Positions 1 to 6,272 of a stretch of 6,530 nucleotides of DNA are shown here, one piece after another. The DNA is from Clostridia bacterium (GTDB taxonomy: Bacteria; Bacillota; Clostridia; HGM11327). The stretch lies in contig JAGBHJ010000043.1 in assembly GCA_017935525.1 (NCBI GenBank), forward strand, positions 1-6,530, given 5' to 3'. The stretch's first letter is position 1; every line of letters starts with the position of its first letter. The translations under genes were made by a program, and so were the position numbers. The notes under the pieces are model-generated. The model was given only the letters and a program-made list of their open reading frames with translations, searched no databases and was not told where the DNA came from.

Positions 1-374
1 GACTATTTGAGGCAGGCTTTTTTGCTTGCAACACGGTGGATACCGTATTTGTTTTTGGCGGCACAAACGACTGCTGGTCCGGTGCCCCCTTGGGCGAGGA
101 GCAGTACGACAATTGGCAAAGAGAGGACCTTTTTAAGGTGTTGCCCGCCGTATGCTATCTTATGAGCAGACTAAAGCAGGATCTCCCCCACGCAAGAATA
201 GTTTTTATAGGCAACTGCGACATTGGCGACACTATAATCGATTGCATGGAGCACGCAGCAAAGCGCCTTGGCGCAGAATTCGTAAGGCTGCATGATATCG
301 ATAAGCAGGCAGGCCACCCCTCCGTAACGGGCATGGGGCAGATATGCCAGCAGATATTGGAGCAATTAAAGTAA
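1..374 (+). CDS. SGNH/GDSL-type hydrolase, C-terminal part (5' end outside window)
   Basis: The reading frame is open from the first base (first full codon at nt 3) to TAA at 372-374, so this is the last ~123 residues of a longer protein. A GTG at 36 lies inside a conserved strand and is not the likely start. Seen: GGTND (nt 57-71) after a hydrophobic strand VFVF, matching block III of SGNH hydrolases, whose Asn helps form the oxyanion hole. Near the end, HDIDKQAGHPSVTGM matches block V, with His at nt 315-317 the likely catalytic base and a nearby Asp. The nucleophile Ser block (GDS) lies upstream of the window. Family members remove acyl or acetyl groups from sugars or lipids; the substrate here is unknown. 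The next gene follows after 28 nt in the same direction, suggesting co-transcription. Confidence 0.85.
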   Translation, partial: LFEAGFFACNTVDTVFVFGGTNDCWSGAPLGEEQYDNWQREDLFKVLPAVCYLMSRLKQDLPHARIVFIGNCDIGDTIIDCMEHAAKRLGAEFVRLHDIDKQAGHPSVTGMGQICQQILEQLK

Positions 375-402
375 AGGATATAAAAGAAAGGAAGCATTTA
401 TC

Positions 403-1731
403 ATGAATACAATAACACTTTCCACAAAGGATTACGGCAGCTTTGACCTGGCAGTAGTCGGCGGCGGATGCACGGGCACCTTTGCAGCAATAAGGGCTGC
501 ACGCCTTGGTCTTAAGGTTGCAATAATAGAAAAGAGCAGCTGCTTTGGCGGCGTTGCCACAAACAGCCTTGTTGGCGTTTGGCACACGTTGCTTGATATG
601 GACTACAAGGAGCAGATAATCGGCGGACTTACCGACGAGGTGGAGCAGGTATTGCTGAAAAACGGCAACGCACGTCTTGAAAACACAAGGTCCGTGGGCA
701 TTTGCTTTGACCCCAATGCCATGAAGGTGGTATTGGACGACTTTGTTGTCAAGAGCAATATCAAGGTGTTCTTCTGCACGTTCTACAACTCCCTTGTGAT
801 GGAAAACGGCAAGATAGACAAGATAGTAGTCGGCAATAAGGACGGTATTGGCACGATCTCCGCAAAATTCTTTATTGACGCCACGGGCGACGGCGACCTT
901 TGCCGTGATGCAGGGCTGGAGTCATACGTGGCAGACGCCATTCAGCCTCCGTCACCCACCGCATTCCTCAGCGGCTCCATAAAGAACGATATCGGCAAGC
1001 TCATAGTTGAGCACGGCGCAGAGTTTGGTCTGGATGACGACTGGGGTTGGGATGCAAGAGTGCCCGGATTTGACGACGTAACGTTCAGAGCAGATTTCCA
1101 CATATTCGGCAGAATGTGCAACAATACCGAGGACCTTACCGCCGCGGAAATAGAGGGCAGAAAAAAGATATACGCCCTCGACGCACTTTTGAAGAAGTAC
1201 GATGACCCCAAGCTGGGCGTGCTGGCGCTTTGCTCGCAGATCGGCGTACGTGAGACCGTGCATTACAAGACTATCTTTACCGCCAACGAGCATGACCTGC
1301 TGATGGGCAAGTCCTACGACGACACAGTTATGAAGGGCACCTACCGTGTTGATATCCACCATCAGCACGACAACGGCATTACGTTCAAATACCTTAACGG
1401 TGTAACGGAAACGTTCTACGGCAAGTCCAACAGACTGGTTCTGGGCGACTGGAGGCAGGATGAGGGCATCACCACACCCTATGCGCTCTACTACCAGATA
1501 CCCTTTGAGATTTTGGTGCAGGACAAGGTCTCCAACCTCATCCCCGTGGGCAGAATGCTGAATGCGGACGACGGCGCATTTGGCGCATTGCGTGTAATGG
1601 TCAACCTTAACCAGCTGGGCGAGGCTGCAGGCGTTGCGGCGTACCTTGCACTTGATGAGAATAAGGCAGTCACCGACATCTGCGGCAAAAAGGTGCAGGA
1701 GCTCCTCCGCAAGGGCGGATCCTTGGTGTAA
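403..1731 (+). CDS. FAD-dependent oxidoreductase (FAD_oxidored-like)
   Basis: Complete 442-residue flavoprotein. AAAGGAAG at 387-394 lies 8 nt before the ATG and supports this start. Residues 16-43 form a Rossmann dinucleotide-binding fold: LAVVGGGCTG carries GxGxxG (G20, G22, G25), and E43 at the end of the second strand is expected to bind the ribose of FAD. FGGVATN (48-54) follows, as is common in this family. FIDATGDGDL (157-166) is the second flavin motif. GVRETVHYK (281-289) and the C-terminal LIPVGRML (379-386) with VMVNLNQLGEAAGVAA (398-413) match the family's closing FAD segment. No signal peptide or membrane segment is seen, so it is probably cytosolic. It sits behind an SGNH hydrolase and ahead of a terminator, as the last gene of its operon. 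The substrate is unknown; family members are often found in carbohydrate-use clusters. Confidence 0.9.
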   Translation: MNTITLSTKDYGSFDLAVVGGGCTGTFAAIRAARLGLKVAIIEKSSCFGGVATNSLVGVWHTLLDMDYKEQIIGGLTDEVEQVLLKNGNARLENTRSVGICFDPNAMKVVLDDFVVKSNIKVFFCTFYNSLVMENGKIDKIVVGNKDGIGTISAKFFIDATGDGDLCRDAGLESYVADAIQPPSPTAFLSGSIKNDIGKLIVEHGAEFGLDDDWGWDARVPGFDDVTFRADFHIFGRMCNNTEDLTAAEIEGRKKIYALDALLKKYDDPKLGVLALCSQIGVRETVHYKTIFTANEHDLLMGKSYDDTVMKGTYRVDIHHQHDNGITFKYLNGVTETFYGKSNRLVLGDWRQDEGITTPYALYYQIPFEILVQDKVSNLIPVGRMLNADDGAFGALRVMVNLNQLGEAAGVAAYLALDENKAVTDICGKKVQELLRKGGSLV

Positions 1732-1758
1732 AAGCAATATAGAGGTTAATAAGATAAT

Positions 1759-1790
1759 AACGGCGACCCGATCTATTTTGGGTCGCCGTT
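1759..1790. terminator. Convergent intrinsic terminator hairpin
   Basis: A perfect 11-bp stem, AACGGCGACCC (1759-1769) with GGGTCGCCGTT (1780-1790), closes a 10-nt loop. It starts 27 nt after the oxidoreductase stop and lies 33 nt beyond the stop of the NUDIX gene on the other strand. Plus-strand sequence after the stem is GT/TA-rich rather than a pure T run. On the minus strand the exit side reads ATTATCTTATT, also only moderately T-rich. It probably serves both convergent genes. Confidence 0.75.
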
Positions 1791-1823
1791 GGTTATATTA
1801 CCCCTGATGGGCAAGGCTTTTCT

Positions 1824-2297
1824 TTACCGTTTTTCTTCTTTCCCCAGCCTCATGCTGACGTATTTTCTCAACGCCTTTTCTATGGGCTTTGATATATTGT
1901 CGGGGATCTCATCGGGCGAAAAAAATTTCAGCTCCTCAACCTCTCCCCTTTGGCAACAAAGCTCGCCGTCGTATTCTCTGCAGATATACACGATATCAAC
2001 GTTGGAGACCTCGTCACCGTTTGGGTAAACGTAGTGAGTGTCCTTGCCCGAGAACACACCAAAAAGCTCCATACTTCTTGCCACAAGCCCCGTTTCCTCA
2101 AAAAGCTCTCTGCGAGCCGCTTGCTCCACGTCCTCATCAAGCTCCACAGAGCCGCCTGCATATCCCCAGCATCCGTTGTCACTTCTCAGCTGAAGCAGTA
2201 TTCTTCCGTCCCTGTCTTCCACTATCGTACTGGCGCCCACCTGCAGCAAGGGTCTGTGCCCCACTATTTTCCTCAGATCCATTATATAGCCCGACAT
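1824..2297 (-). CDS. NUDIX hydrolase
   Basis: 157-residue protein of usual single-domain NUDIX length. The full Nudix box GX5EX7REUXEEXGU is present at residues 49-71 (G49, E55, R63-E64, E67-E68, G70), preceded by GCWGYAGGS. These residues bind the divalent metal for hydrolysis of a nucleoside diphosphate linked to another moiety (for example ADP-ribose, sugar nucleotides or oxidised nucleotides); the exact substrate cannot be read from the sequence. A Shine-Dalgarno site GGGAGGA (plus-strand 2303-2309) lies 5 nt before this ATG, favouring it over an internal Met at residue 6. It is transcribed alone on the minus strand from its own promoter, back-to-back with the beta-helix gene and convergent with the oxidoreductase. 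It may be a housekeeping gene inside a sugar-use locus; a functional link is not shown. Confidence 0.93.
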   Translation of the reverse strand: MSGYIMDLRKIVGHRPLLQVGASTIVEDRDGRILLQLRSDNGCWGYAGGSVELDEDVEQAARRELFEETGLVARSMELFGVFSGKDTHYVYPNGDEVSNVDIVYICREYDGELCCQRGEVEELKFFSPDEIPDNISKPIEKALRKYVSMRLGKEEKR

Positions 2298-2302
2298 TTT
2301 CG

Positions 2303-2309
2303 TCCTCCC
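2303..2309 (-). promoter_or_regulatory. Shine-Dalgarno site of the NUDIX gene
   Basis: Reads GGGAGGA on the minus strand, 5 nt before the ATG at 2297. It decides the start at that ATG rather than the in-frame Met 15 nt further on. Confidence 0.8.
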
Positions 2310-2326
2310 GATATTTTGCTTTTAAT

Positions 2327-2355
2327 AGTATATCACACACAGCCCGTTATGTCAA
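2327..2355 (-). promoter_or_regulatory. Sigma-A-type promoter for the NUDIX gene
   Basis: On the minus strand TTGACA (2350-2355) is followed by a 17-bp spacer and TATACT (2327-2332), with TGA just before the -10 as an extended -10 element. Transcription would start near 2320, giving a leader of about 22 nt that contains the Shine-Dalgarno site. Confidence 0.8.
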
Positions 2356-2384
2356 CTCTCATAACTCCGTTGACTTTTGACAAC
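2351..2384. repeat. Overlapping inverted repeats between divergent promoters (possible operator)
   Basis: GTCAAC (2351-2356) and GTTGAC (2369-2374) form a perfect inverted repeat with a 12-bp gap. It largely coincides with the two opposed -35 boxes, which explains part of the symmetry. A second, imperfect palindrome, GTTGACTTTTGACAAC (2369-2384), covers the plus-strand -35 and start of the spacer, and goes beyond what a -35 box needs. A repressor bound here could switch both genes. No regulator gene is in the window. Confidence 0.35.
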
Positions 2385-2398
2385 GATTATGTTATAAT
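2370..2398 (+). promoter_or_regulatory. Sigma-A-type promoter for the beta-helix/TIM-barrel operon
   Basis: TTGACT (2370-2375), a 17-bp spacer and a perfect TATAAT (2393-2398), with TGT immediately before it as an extended -10. Transcription would begin near 2405, next to an 8-bp palindrome GCATATGC (2406-2413), about 27 nt ahead of the TTG start. Confidence 0.85.
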
Positions 2399-2415
2399 TA
2401 CAAAAGCATATGCAC

Positions 2416-2423
2416 AAAAGGAG
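2416..2423 (+). promoter_or_regulatory. Shine-Dalgarno site deciding a TTG start
   Basis: AAAAGGAG ends 8 nt before TTG at 2432, the usual spacing. The nearby ATG at 2425 is only 1 nt from this site and lies in another frame, so TTG is the likely initiator. Confidence 0.8.
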
Positions 2424-2431
2424 TATGTATT

Positions 2432-3670
2432 TTGAACATCAACACTCTGTACGGCGACGGAATACACGACGATACTGCTGCGATCCAGGAGATGATAGAC
2501 AGCGGACTTTGCCAAGTGACCCTGCCGCCTCCCCAAAAGCACTACCTTATTTCCCGTCCGTTGGAAATACCGTCCAACTTTAAGCTGGAGCTGCCCAGAT
2601 TTGCAGAAATAAGACTTGCAGACGGCGCAAACTGCTTTATGCTAAAGAACAAAACCGTTTGCAAGCCGCAAAAAACATCACGGGATGACAGGTCAGATTT
2701 TGATAAAGAGCTTTGGAAATACGCAGACACACTTTCCCCCGAGCCCGAGGATGCCTGCCACGATTTTGAGATAGAGGGCGGTATCTGGAATTTTAACAAC
2801 CTGAACCAGTACCCCAATCCAATACAGACCTGCAAATTTGACGACAGAAATTTTGTAGGTCATACCATGTTCTTTTTTAATGCCAGAAGCTTTCGTCTTT
2901 GCAATATGACGTTTAAGGATCCCACCAACTATGCCGTTACAATGGATACCTGCTCATACTTTACCGTGGACAATATCACATTTGACTTTAACTACGGTAA
3001 CCCCTACGCAGTAAACATGGACGGCATACACCTTAACGGCAACTGTCACTTTGGTACTATAAACGATCTGAAAGGAGCATGCTATGACGATCTGGTAGCG
3101 CTCAACGCCCACGAGGGTACGGGTGGCGACATCACCAACATCAGCATAAGCAACATAATGGCAGAAAACTGCCACAGCGCCGTAAGATTGCTGACTGTCA
3201 AGGACCAAGTGCAAAATATAAGCATATCAAACGTCTTTGGCACGTATTACCAATACTGCATTGCTCTGACAAAATACTACCCCGGGCAAACCACGGGAGC
3301 CTTTGACTCCATTATTCTCTCGGGGATATATGCATCAAAGGCAGTCAGACTCCCCATTCAGGAGGTGCAGATGGGTGACGGCAAAGATTACCACTTCCCG
3401 CTGATATTTATCCAATCCGACACAGTCACAAAGCATCTTAGTATAGAACATCTCCACCGCAAGGAGCATATCAACCCGGTGGATACCATCTATATAGGAG
3501 AAACTGCCATTGTGGAGGATCTCCTGCTGAGTGACTTGACCATAGAAAATCACACAGACAGCTACTGCGCCATGCTCCGTAACGAGGGCAAGGTAGGCCG
3601 GTTAACAATCGATAACCCCTGCTACCTTGAAAACACGTCCCACGGCACAGTAGATATAATAAACAAATAA
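2432..3670 (+). CDS. Right-handed beta-helix protein, pectate lyase/GH28-like
   Basis: 412 residues from a TTG start. The N-terminus YGDGIHDDTAAIQEMID (7-23) is the typical opening of the pectate-lyase-3/GH28 beta-helix fold. Repeating strand-turn units such as FEIEGGIWNF, CSYFTVDNITF, ITNISISNIMAENC and VQNISISNVFG run along the protein. Alignment by eye with polygalacturonases places NMDG (195-198) at NTD, YDD (218-220) at GDD and CHSAVRLL (247-254) at GHG, so D197, D219, D220 and H248 could be the active-site set; the Gly of GDD is replaced by Tyr. No signal peptide is visible, so it is probably cytosolic and may act on imported oligosaccharides. It shares an operon with the TIM-barrel gene 20 nt downstream. 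Hydrolase, lyase or epimerase activity is possible; galacturonide specificity is inference. Confidence 0.8.
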   Translation: MNINTLYGDGIHDDTAAIQEMIDSGLCQVTLPPPQKHYLISRPLEIPSNFKLELPRFAEIRLADGANCFMLKNKTVCKPQKTSRDDRSDFDKELWKYADTLSPEPEDACHDFEIEGGIWNFNNLNQYPNPIQTCKFDDRNFVGHTMFFFNARSFRLCNMTFKDPTNYAVTMDTCSYFTVDNITFDFNYGNPYAVNMDGIHLNGNCHFGTINDLKGACYDDLVALNAHEGTGGDITNISISNIMAENCHSAVRLLTVKDQVQNISISNVFGTYYQYCIALTKYYPGQTTGAFDSIILSGIYASKAVRLPIQEVQMGDGKDYHFPLIFIQSDTVTKHLSIEHLHRKEHINPVDTIYIGETAIVEDLLLSDLTIENHTDSYCAMLRNEGKVGRLTIDNPCYLENTSHGTVDIINK

Positions 3671-3690
3671 TTTTATAAGAGGTAGAACGC

Positions 3691-4518
3691 ATGAAGATAG
3701 GCTCCAACCAACAGATATTTGAGGATTTTGGCGATAATTGGTTCAAAAAGATGAAGGAATACGGCTTTGACTATGCCGACCTGAGAATAGACTGCGAGCT
3801 TGACGGCCGCACAGAGGCAAGGTACGAGGAGATAATACTCCACCAAAAGGCGCTGGCTGACGAAGCAGGCGTTACCATATGGCAGGTACACGGTCCGTGG
3901 AGGTATCCGCCCCACGACGAAACTCCCGAGCACCGTGCGGAAAGGCTCCACGCAATGAGCCTCAGCATCCGTCTTACGGGTAAGATAGGCTGTAAATATT
4001 GGGTAGTGCATCCTCTGATGCCCTTTGGCGCAGATGACGATTTTGACCTTGACAGATTTATGGACATCAACTACGAGCTTTTCCAAATGCTGCTGCCCAT
4101 CGCCAAGGAAAACGGCGTCACCATCTGTCTTGAAAATTTGCCCATGAAGTTTTTGACAATATCCACTCCACAAAAGACCCTGGAATTTGTCCGCAGAATG
4201 AACGACGACAGCTTCAAATTCTGTTTGGACACAGGGCACGCCGCAGTTTTTGGCATACAGGCGGCAGACGCAGTCAGAATGGCAGGGGACGACCTTAAGG
4301 TTATACACGTCCACGATAATATGGGTGAGTACGACCAGCACCTTGTGCCTTTGACAGGCATTATCGATTGGAAGGAATTCCACAAGGCGCTGTGCGAAAC
4401 AGGCTTTGACGGGGTGTTCTCCCTTGAGTTGAGAGGCTACGACCTTTTGCCCCACGCAACCACGGATACTCGCTTAAAGGCTATCCGCGCAATAGTTGAC
4501 GAGATAACGGGGTATTGA
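3691..4518 (+). CDS. Sugar phosphate isomerase/epimerase-like TIM-barrel protein
   Basis: 275 residues, the usual length for the xylose-isomerase-like TIM-barrel (AP endonuclease 2) superfamily. AAGAGGT (3677-3683) lies 7 nt before the ATG. Strand-end residues fit the metal-binding pattern: VTICLEN (E148), KFCLDTGH (D180, H183), VIHVHDN (H206, H208, D209) and FSLEL (E246). H67 and H107 lie at earlier strand ends. These typically bind a divalent metal and the sugar for aldose-ketose isomerisation or C-3 epimerisation. There is no signal peptide. It follows the beta-helix gene by 20 nt in one operon, so it may process the monosaccharide released there. Other members are endonucleases or dehydratases, but the short length and context favour sugar chemistry. 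The substrate is not determinable. Confidence 0.87.
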   Translation: MKIGSNQQIFEDFGDNWFKKMKEYGFDYADLRIDCELDGRTEARYEEIILHQKALADEAGVTIWQVHGPWRYPPHDETPEHRAERLHAMSLSIRLTGKIGCKYWVVHPLMPFGADDDFDLDRFMDINYELFQMLLPIAKENGVTICLENLPMKFLTISTPQKTLEFVRRMNDDSFKFCLDTGHAAVFGIQAADAVRMAGDDLKVIHVHDNMGEYDQHLVPLTGIIDWKEFHKALCETGFDGVFSLELRGYDLLPHATTDTRLKAIRAIVDEITGY

Positions 4519-4522
4519 CAGC

Positions 4523-4546
4523 ATTTGCCTTTTTACAATGGCAAAT
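4523..4546 (+). terminator. Possible weak terminator hairpin after the sugar operon
   Basis: ATTTGCC (4523-4529) and GGCAAAT (4540-4546) form a perfect 7-bp stem with a 10-nt loop, just after the TIM-barrel stop and before the next promoter. There is no real T run after it, so termination would be leaky. Confidence 0.35.
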
Positions 4547-4551
4547 AATCC

Positions 4552-4580
4552 TTGACATTACAAAGGGAAAGTGCTATAAT
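4552..4580 (+). promoter_or_regulatory. Perfect-consensus sigma-A promoter for the SPFH gene
   Basis: TTGACA (4552-4557), a 17-bp spacer and TATAAT (4575-4580), with TGC before the -10 as an extended element. All twelve consensus bases match, so strong constitutive expression is likely. Start is expected near 4587. Confidence 0.92.
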
Positions 4581-4593
4581 ACTTTTAACCATC

Positions 4594-4602
4594 AGAAAGG
4601 AG
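4594..4602 (+). promoter_or_regulatory. Shine-Dalgarno site of the SPFH gene
   Basis: AGAAAGGAG ends 7 nt before the ATG at 4610. An in-frame TTG at 4604 is only 1 nt away from the site, so the ATG is the better start. Confidence 0.85.
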
Positions 4603-4609
4603 ATTGGTT

Positions 4610-5638
4610 ATGTTTACATTATTTATCATCGGTCTTTTGGTGCTCATCATCGGCATTATTGCAGGTATCACCATCAAAAAGACATACAGAGCAGTTAACA
4701 GCACGGCAGTTATAGCGGTTACTGCAGTTGTTGCGTGCGTACTCATGGTCCTCAGCTGTGTAAGAACAGTGCCCACGGGTCACACAGGTATCGTTACCAC
4801 ATTCGGTAAAGTTGAAGACACCACCTACGAGGCAGGCGTTCACGTTGTTTTCCCTTGGAAGACTGTTATCAATATGGACAACAGAAATCAGAAGGCTTCT
4901 CTTGACCTTTATTGCTTCTCCTCCGACATTCAGGAGGTATCTGTAGTTTATACGCTTAACTACCAGATTGAAAAGGCCAACGCCCAGACTATTTACAGAA
5001 CCATCGGTAAGGACTATTATCAGACGGTAATCCTCCCCAGAGTTGAGGAGGCTGTAAAGGGCGTTATGGCGCAGTATACTGCAGAAACTCTGCTCTCCAC
5101 ACGTGCGGAGCTTTCCAACGATATTAAATCTATCCTTGTGGAAAAGCTGGCAGCGTACAATATCGAGGTCATCGATACTTCTCTTGAAAACCTTGACTTC
5201 TCCGACACGTTTACAGAGGCAGTAGAAGCAAAGCAGGTTGCAGAGCAAAAGAGTAAGCAGGCAGAGATCGAGCAGGCACAGGCTCTTATGGAGGCTGAGT
5301 ACAAGGCAAAGATCGCAGAAACAGAGGCAAATGCAGCCGCAGCAGTATCCAAGATCGCCGCACAGGCAGAGCTTGACGTTGTTAAGATCCAGGCTGACGC
5401 CGCTGAGTACGCAGGCAAGAAGGACGCCGCAGTTATGGAACAGATAAAGTCAGTATTCGCATCCGATCCGGAAAACCTCACCAACAGCGATATTGAAAAT
5501 CTGCTTATGTACTACTACATACAGAAGTGGAGTGGTAACCTGCCCGAAACTTACCTCGGCTCAAACGAGCTTTACGGTATGCTCACAGCAGCGCTGAAGT
5601 CTCTGGAAAACTCAGGTGCAGTTGTTCCCCAGGAATAA
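4610..5638 (+). CDS. SPFH/Band 7 (prohibitin-like) membrane protein
   Basis: 342 residues from the ATG. Two hydrophobic segments, about residues 4-22 and 32-50, anchor the N-terminus. The Band 7/prohibitin domain begins at VPTGHTGIVTTFGKVEDTTY (54-73), continues with AGVHVVFPWKTVINMD (75-90) and runs to about residue 205, including RVEEAVKGVMAQYTAETLLSTR. An Ala/Glu/Lys/Gln-rich helix, about 203-270, is the expected coiled coil that drives ring-like oligomers. The family forms membrane scaffolds, often with proteases or in flotillin-like microdomains. A NfeD-type partner gene is not adjacent. The gene has its own strong promoter and its own terminator, so it is a single-gene unit unrelated to the sugar operon. 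TAA is followed directly by TAG. The cell role is not determinable from sequence. Confidence 0.9.
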   Translation: MFTLFIIGLLVLIIGIIAGITIKKTYRAVNSTAVIAVTAVVACVLMVLSCVRTVPTGHTGIVTTFGKVEDTTYEAGVHVVFPWKTVINMDNRNQKASLDLYCFSSDIQEVSVVYTLNYQIEKANAQTIYRTIGKDYYQTVILPRVEEAVKGVMAQYTAETLLSTRAELSNDIKSILVEKLAAYNIEVIDTSLENLDFSDTFTEAVEAKQVAEQKSKQAEIEQAQALMEAEYKAKIAETEANAAAAVSKIAAQAELDVVKIQADAAEYAGKKDAAVMEQIKSVFASDPENLTNSDIENLLMYYYIQKWSGNLPETYLGSNELYGMLTAALKSLENSGAVVPQE

Positions 5639-5650
5639 TAGTAACACCAA

Positions 5651-5666
5651 CCGTTGACAACAACGG
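5651..5666. repeat. Short hairpin after the SPFH gene
   Basis: CCGTTG (5651-5656) and CAACGG (5661-5666) pair perfectly around an ACAA loop, 12 nt after the stop. No T run follows, so it is not a terminator by itself. It may protect the transcript end or be incidental. Confidence 0.4.
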
Positions 5667-5676
5667 CACAATTTAC

Positions 5677-5730
5677 AAAAACAAACTGCGAGGCACCAAT
5701 CGATGTCTCGCAGTTTGTTTTTTGTTCTTT
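5677..5730 (+). terminator. Strong intrinsic terminator of the SPFH gene
   Basis: A perfect 16-bp stem (5677-5692 with 5707-5722) is built on a core of CAAACTGCGAG pairing with CTCGCAGTTTG around a 14-nt loop. The T-rich run TTTTTTGTTCTTT (5718-5730) follows directly. The A-rich left foot makes it potentially active on the minus strand too. Confidence 0.93.
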
Positions 5731-5780
5731 GGATACTTTCTGTCAATGCAGAAAATATCATTGCCTCCACAGATTTTTGT

Positions 5781-5854
5781 GCAGAAAGTGGAGAGACTAG
5801 TCGCAACCGAAGTTTTTCAAAAACGGGAATGAAATGCTGAAAGAACGTGAATTT
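5781..5854. repeat. Direct repeat, copy 1 (74 bp)
   Basis: Runs from GCAGAAAGTGGAGAGACTAG to AGAACGTGAATTT. It matches copy 2 at 72 of 75 aligned positions: one C/T change, one A/G change and one missing A. An inverted match to its left end, ACTTTCTG (5735-5742), lies 39 nt upstream. A closer CAGAAA (5749-5754) also pairs with that arm, so the hairpin seen tightly on copy 2 looks disrupted or expanded here. Confidence 0.9.
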
Positions 5855-6033
5855 TATATCTCTGCTAACACTTTGAATTGACACTGACGTCCACCAGCCG
5901 CCTCTACGCCCTCTTTCCCACAAGGAGAGCCCAGATGTTGCCCATACTTTCGTAAAAAAAACAACATTGGCTAAAACCCGCGCGAAAGAATATAATTTCC
6001 GCCGCATAAGTACCCAATAAATAGCACACGACA

Positions 6034-6063
6034 GGGGGGTAGGTTTCTTAAGGGAGGGGAGGG
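6034..6063 (+). other. G-rich tract with quadruplex potential
   Basis: Four G runs on the plus strand: six Gs at 6034-6039, then GGG (6052-6054), GGGG (6056-6059) and GGG (6061-6063). The last three are separated by single As, while the first gap is 12 nt. A G-quadruplex is possible but the long first loop weakens it. The same bases also pair in the inverted repeat 6047-6172. Confidence 0.35.
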
Positions 6064-6172
6064 AGTAGGAAACACTTGCCAGATTAAACCATAGTGCGAG
6101 CAGGGAAAACAGTAAATTTATGCCGCTAAACAGTTCTTTTTGGCAAGGGTTGAGTTCTCACCCTCCCTTAAG
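6047..6172. repeat. Nested inverted repeat (about 126 bp)
   Basis: The outer arms CTTAAGGGAGGG (6047-6058) and CCCTCCCTTAAG (6161-6172) are perfectly complementary over 12 bp and extend by 3 more pairs (GAG 6059-6061 with CTC) across a one-base bulge. Inside, AACACTTGCCA (6071-6081) pairs with TGGCAAGGGTT (6141-6151) at 10 of 11 positions. The order is nested, so the whole segment can fold into one long branched hairpin. It lies between the two direct-repeat copies. It may be a structured RNA, a small non-autonomous mobile element or a decayed repeat; no family was recognised. Confidence 0.6.
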
Positions 6173-6182
6173 CGCGTCTTTG

Positions 6183-6208
6183 CCACTTTCTGCGCGGGCA
6201 GAAAGTGG
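6183..6208. repeat. Perfect 11-bp hairpin at the start of repeat copy 2
   Basis: CCACTTTCTGC (6183-6193) and GCAGAAAGTGG (6198-6208) pair completely around a GCGG tetraloop. The right arm is the first 11 bases of direct-repeat copy 2. No T run follows, so a terminator role is unlikely. It marks the boundary of the repeat unit. Confidence 0.8.
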
Positions 6209-6272
6209 AGAGATTAGTCGCAACCGAAAGTTTTTCAAAAACGGGAATGAAATGCTGAGAGAACGTGAATTT
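6198..6272. repeat. Direct repeat, copy 2 (75 bp)
   Basis: Same family as 5781-5854, in the same orientation about 417 bp apart. Similarity stops sharply after GTGAATTT in both copies. The left end forms the right arm of the 6183-6208 hairpin. High identity in non-coding DNA suggests a dispersed intergenic repeat; elsewhere in the genome more copies would be expected. Confidence 0.9.

Noticed and set aside
952..1737. 261-codon minus-strand open frame opposite the oxidoreductase
   Set aside because: It is the antisense shadow of a clear FAD oxidoreductase, with no recognisable domain and no ribosome site.
1889..2435. Two overlapping plus-strand frames opposite the NUDIX gene
   Set aside because: They are antisense to a complete Nudix box and run through both divergent promoters.
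3673..4455. 260-codon minus-strand open frame opposite the TIM-barrel gene
   Set aside because: It is an antisense shadow; the plus-strand frame has the conserved metal-site residues and a proper ribosome site.
4515..4715. 66-codon plus-strand frame before and overlapping the SPFH gene
   Set aside because: It starts before the promoter at 4552 and is out of frame with the SPFH gene; it has no supporting signal.
5878..5906. TTGACA at 5878 as a promoter -35
   Set aside because: No -10-like hexamer is found 16-18 bp downstream (CCTCTA instead).
5612..6007. 131-codon minus-strand open frame
   Set aside because: It crosses the SPFH gene end, its terminator and the direct repeat. Its similarity to the frame at 6168-6443 (shared QHFIPVFEKL) comes only from antisense reading of the 75-bp repeat.
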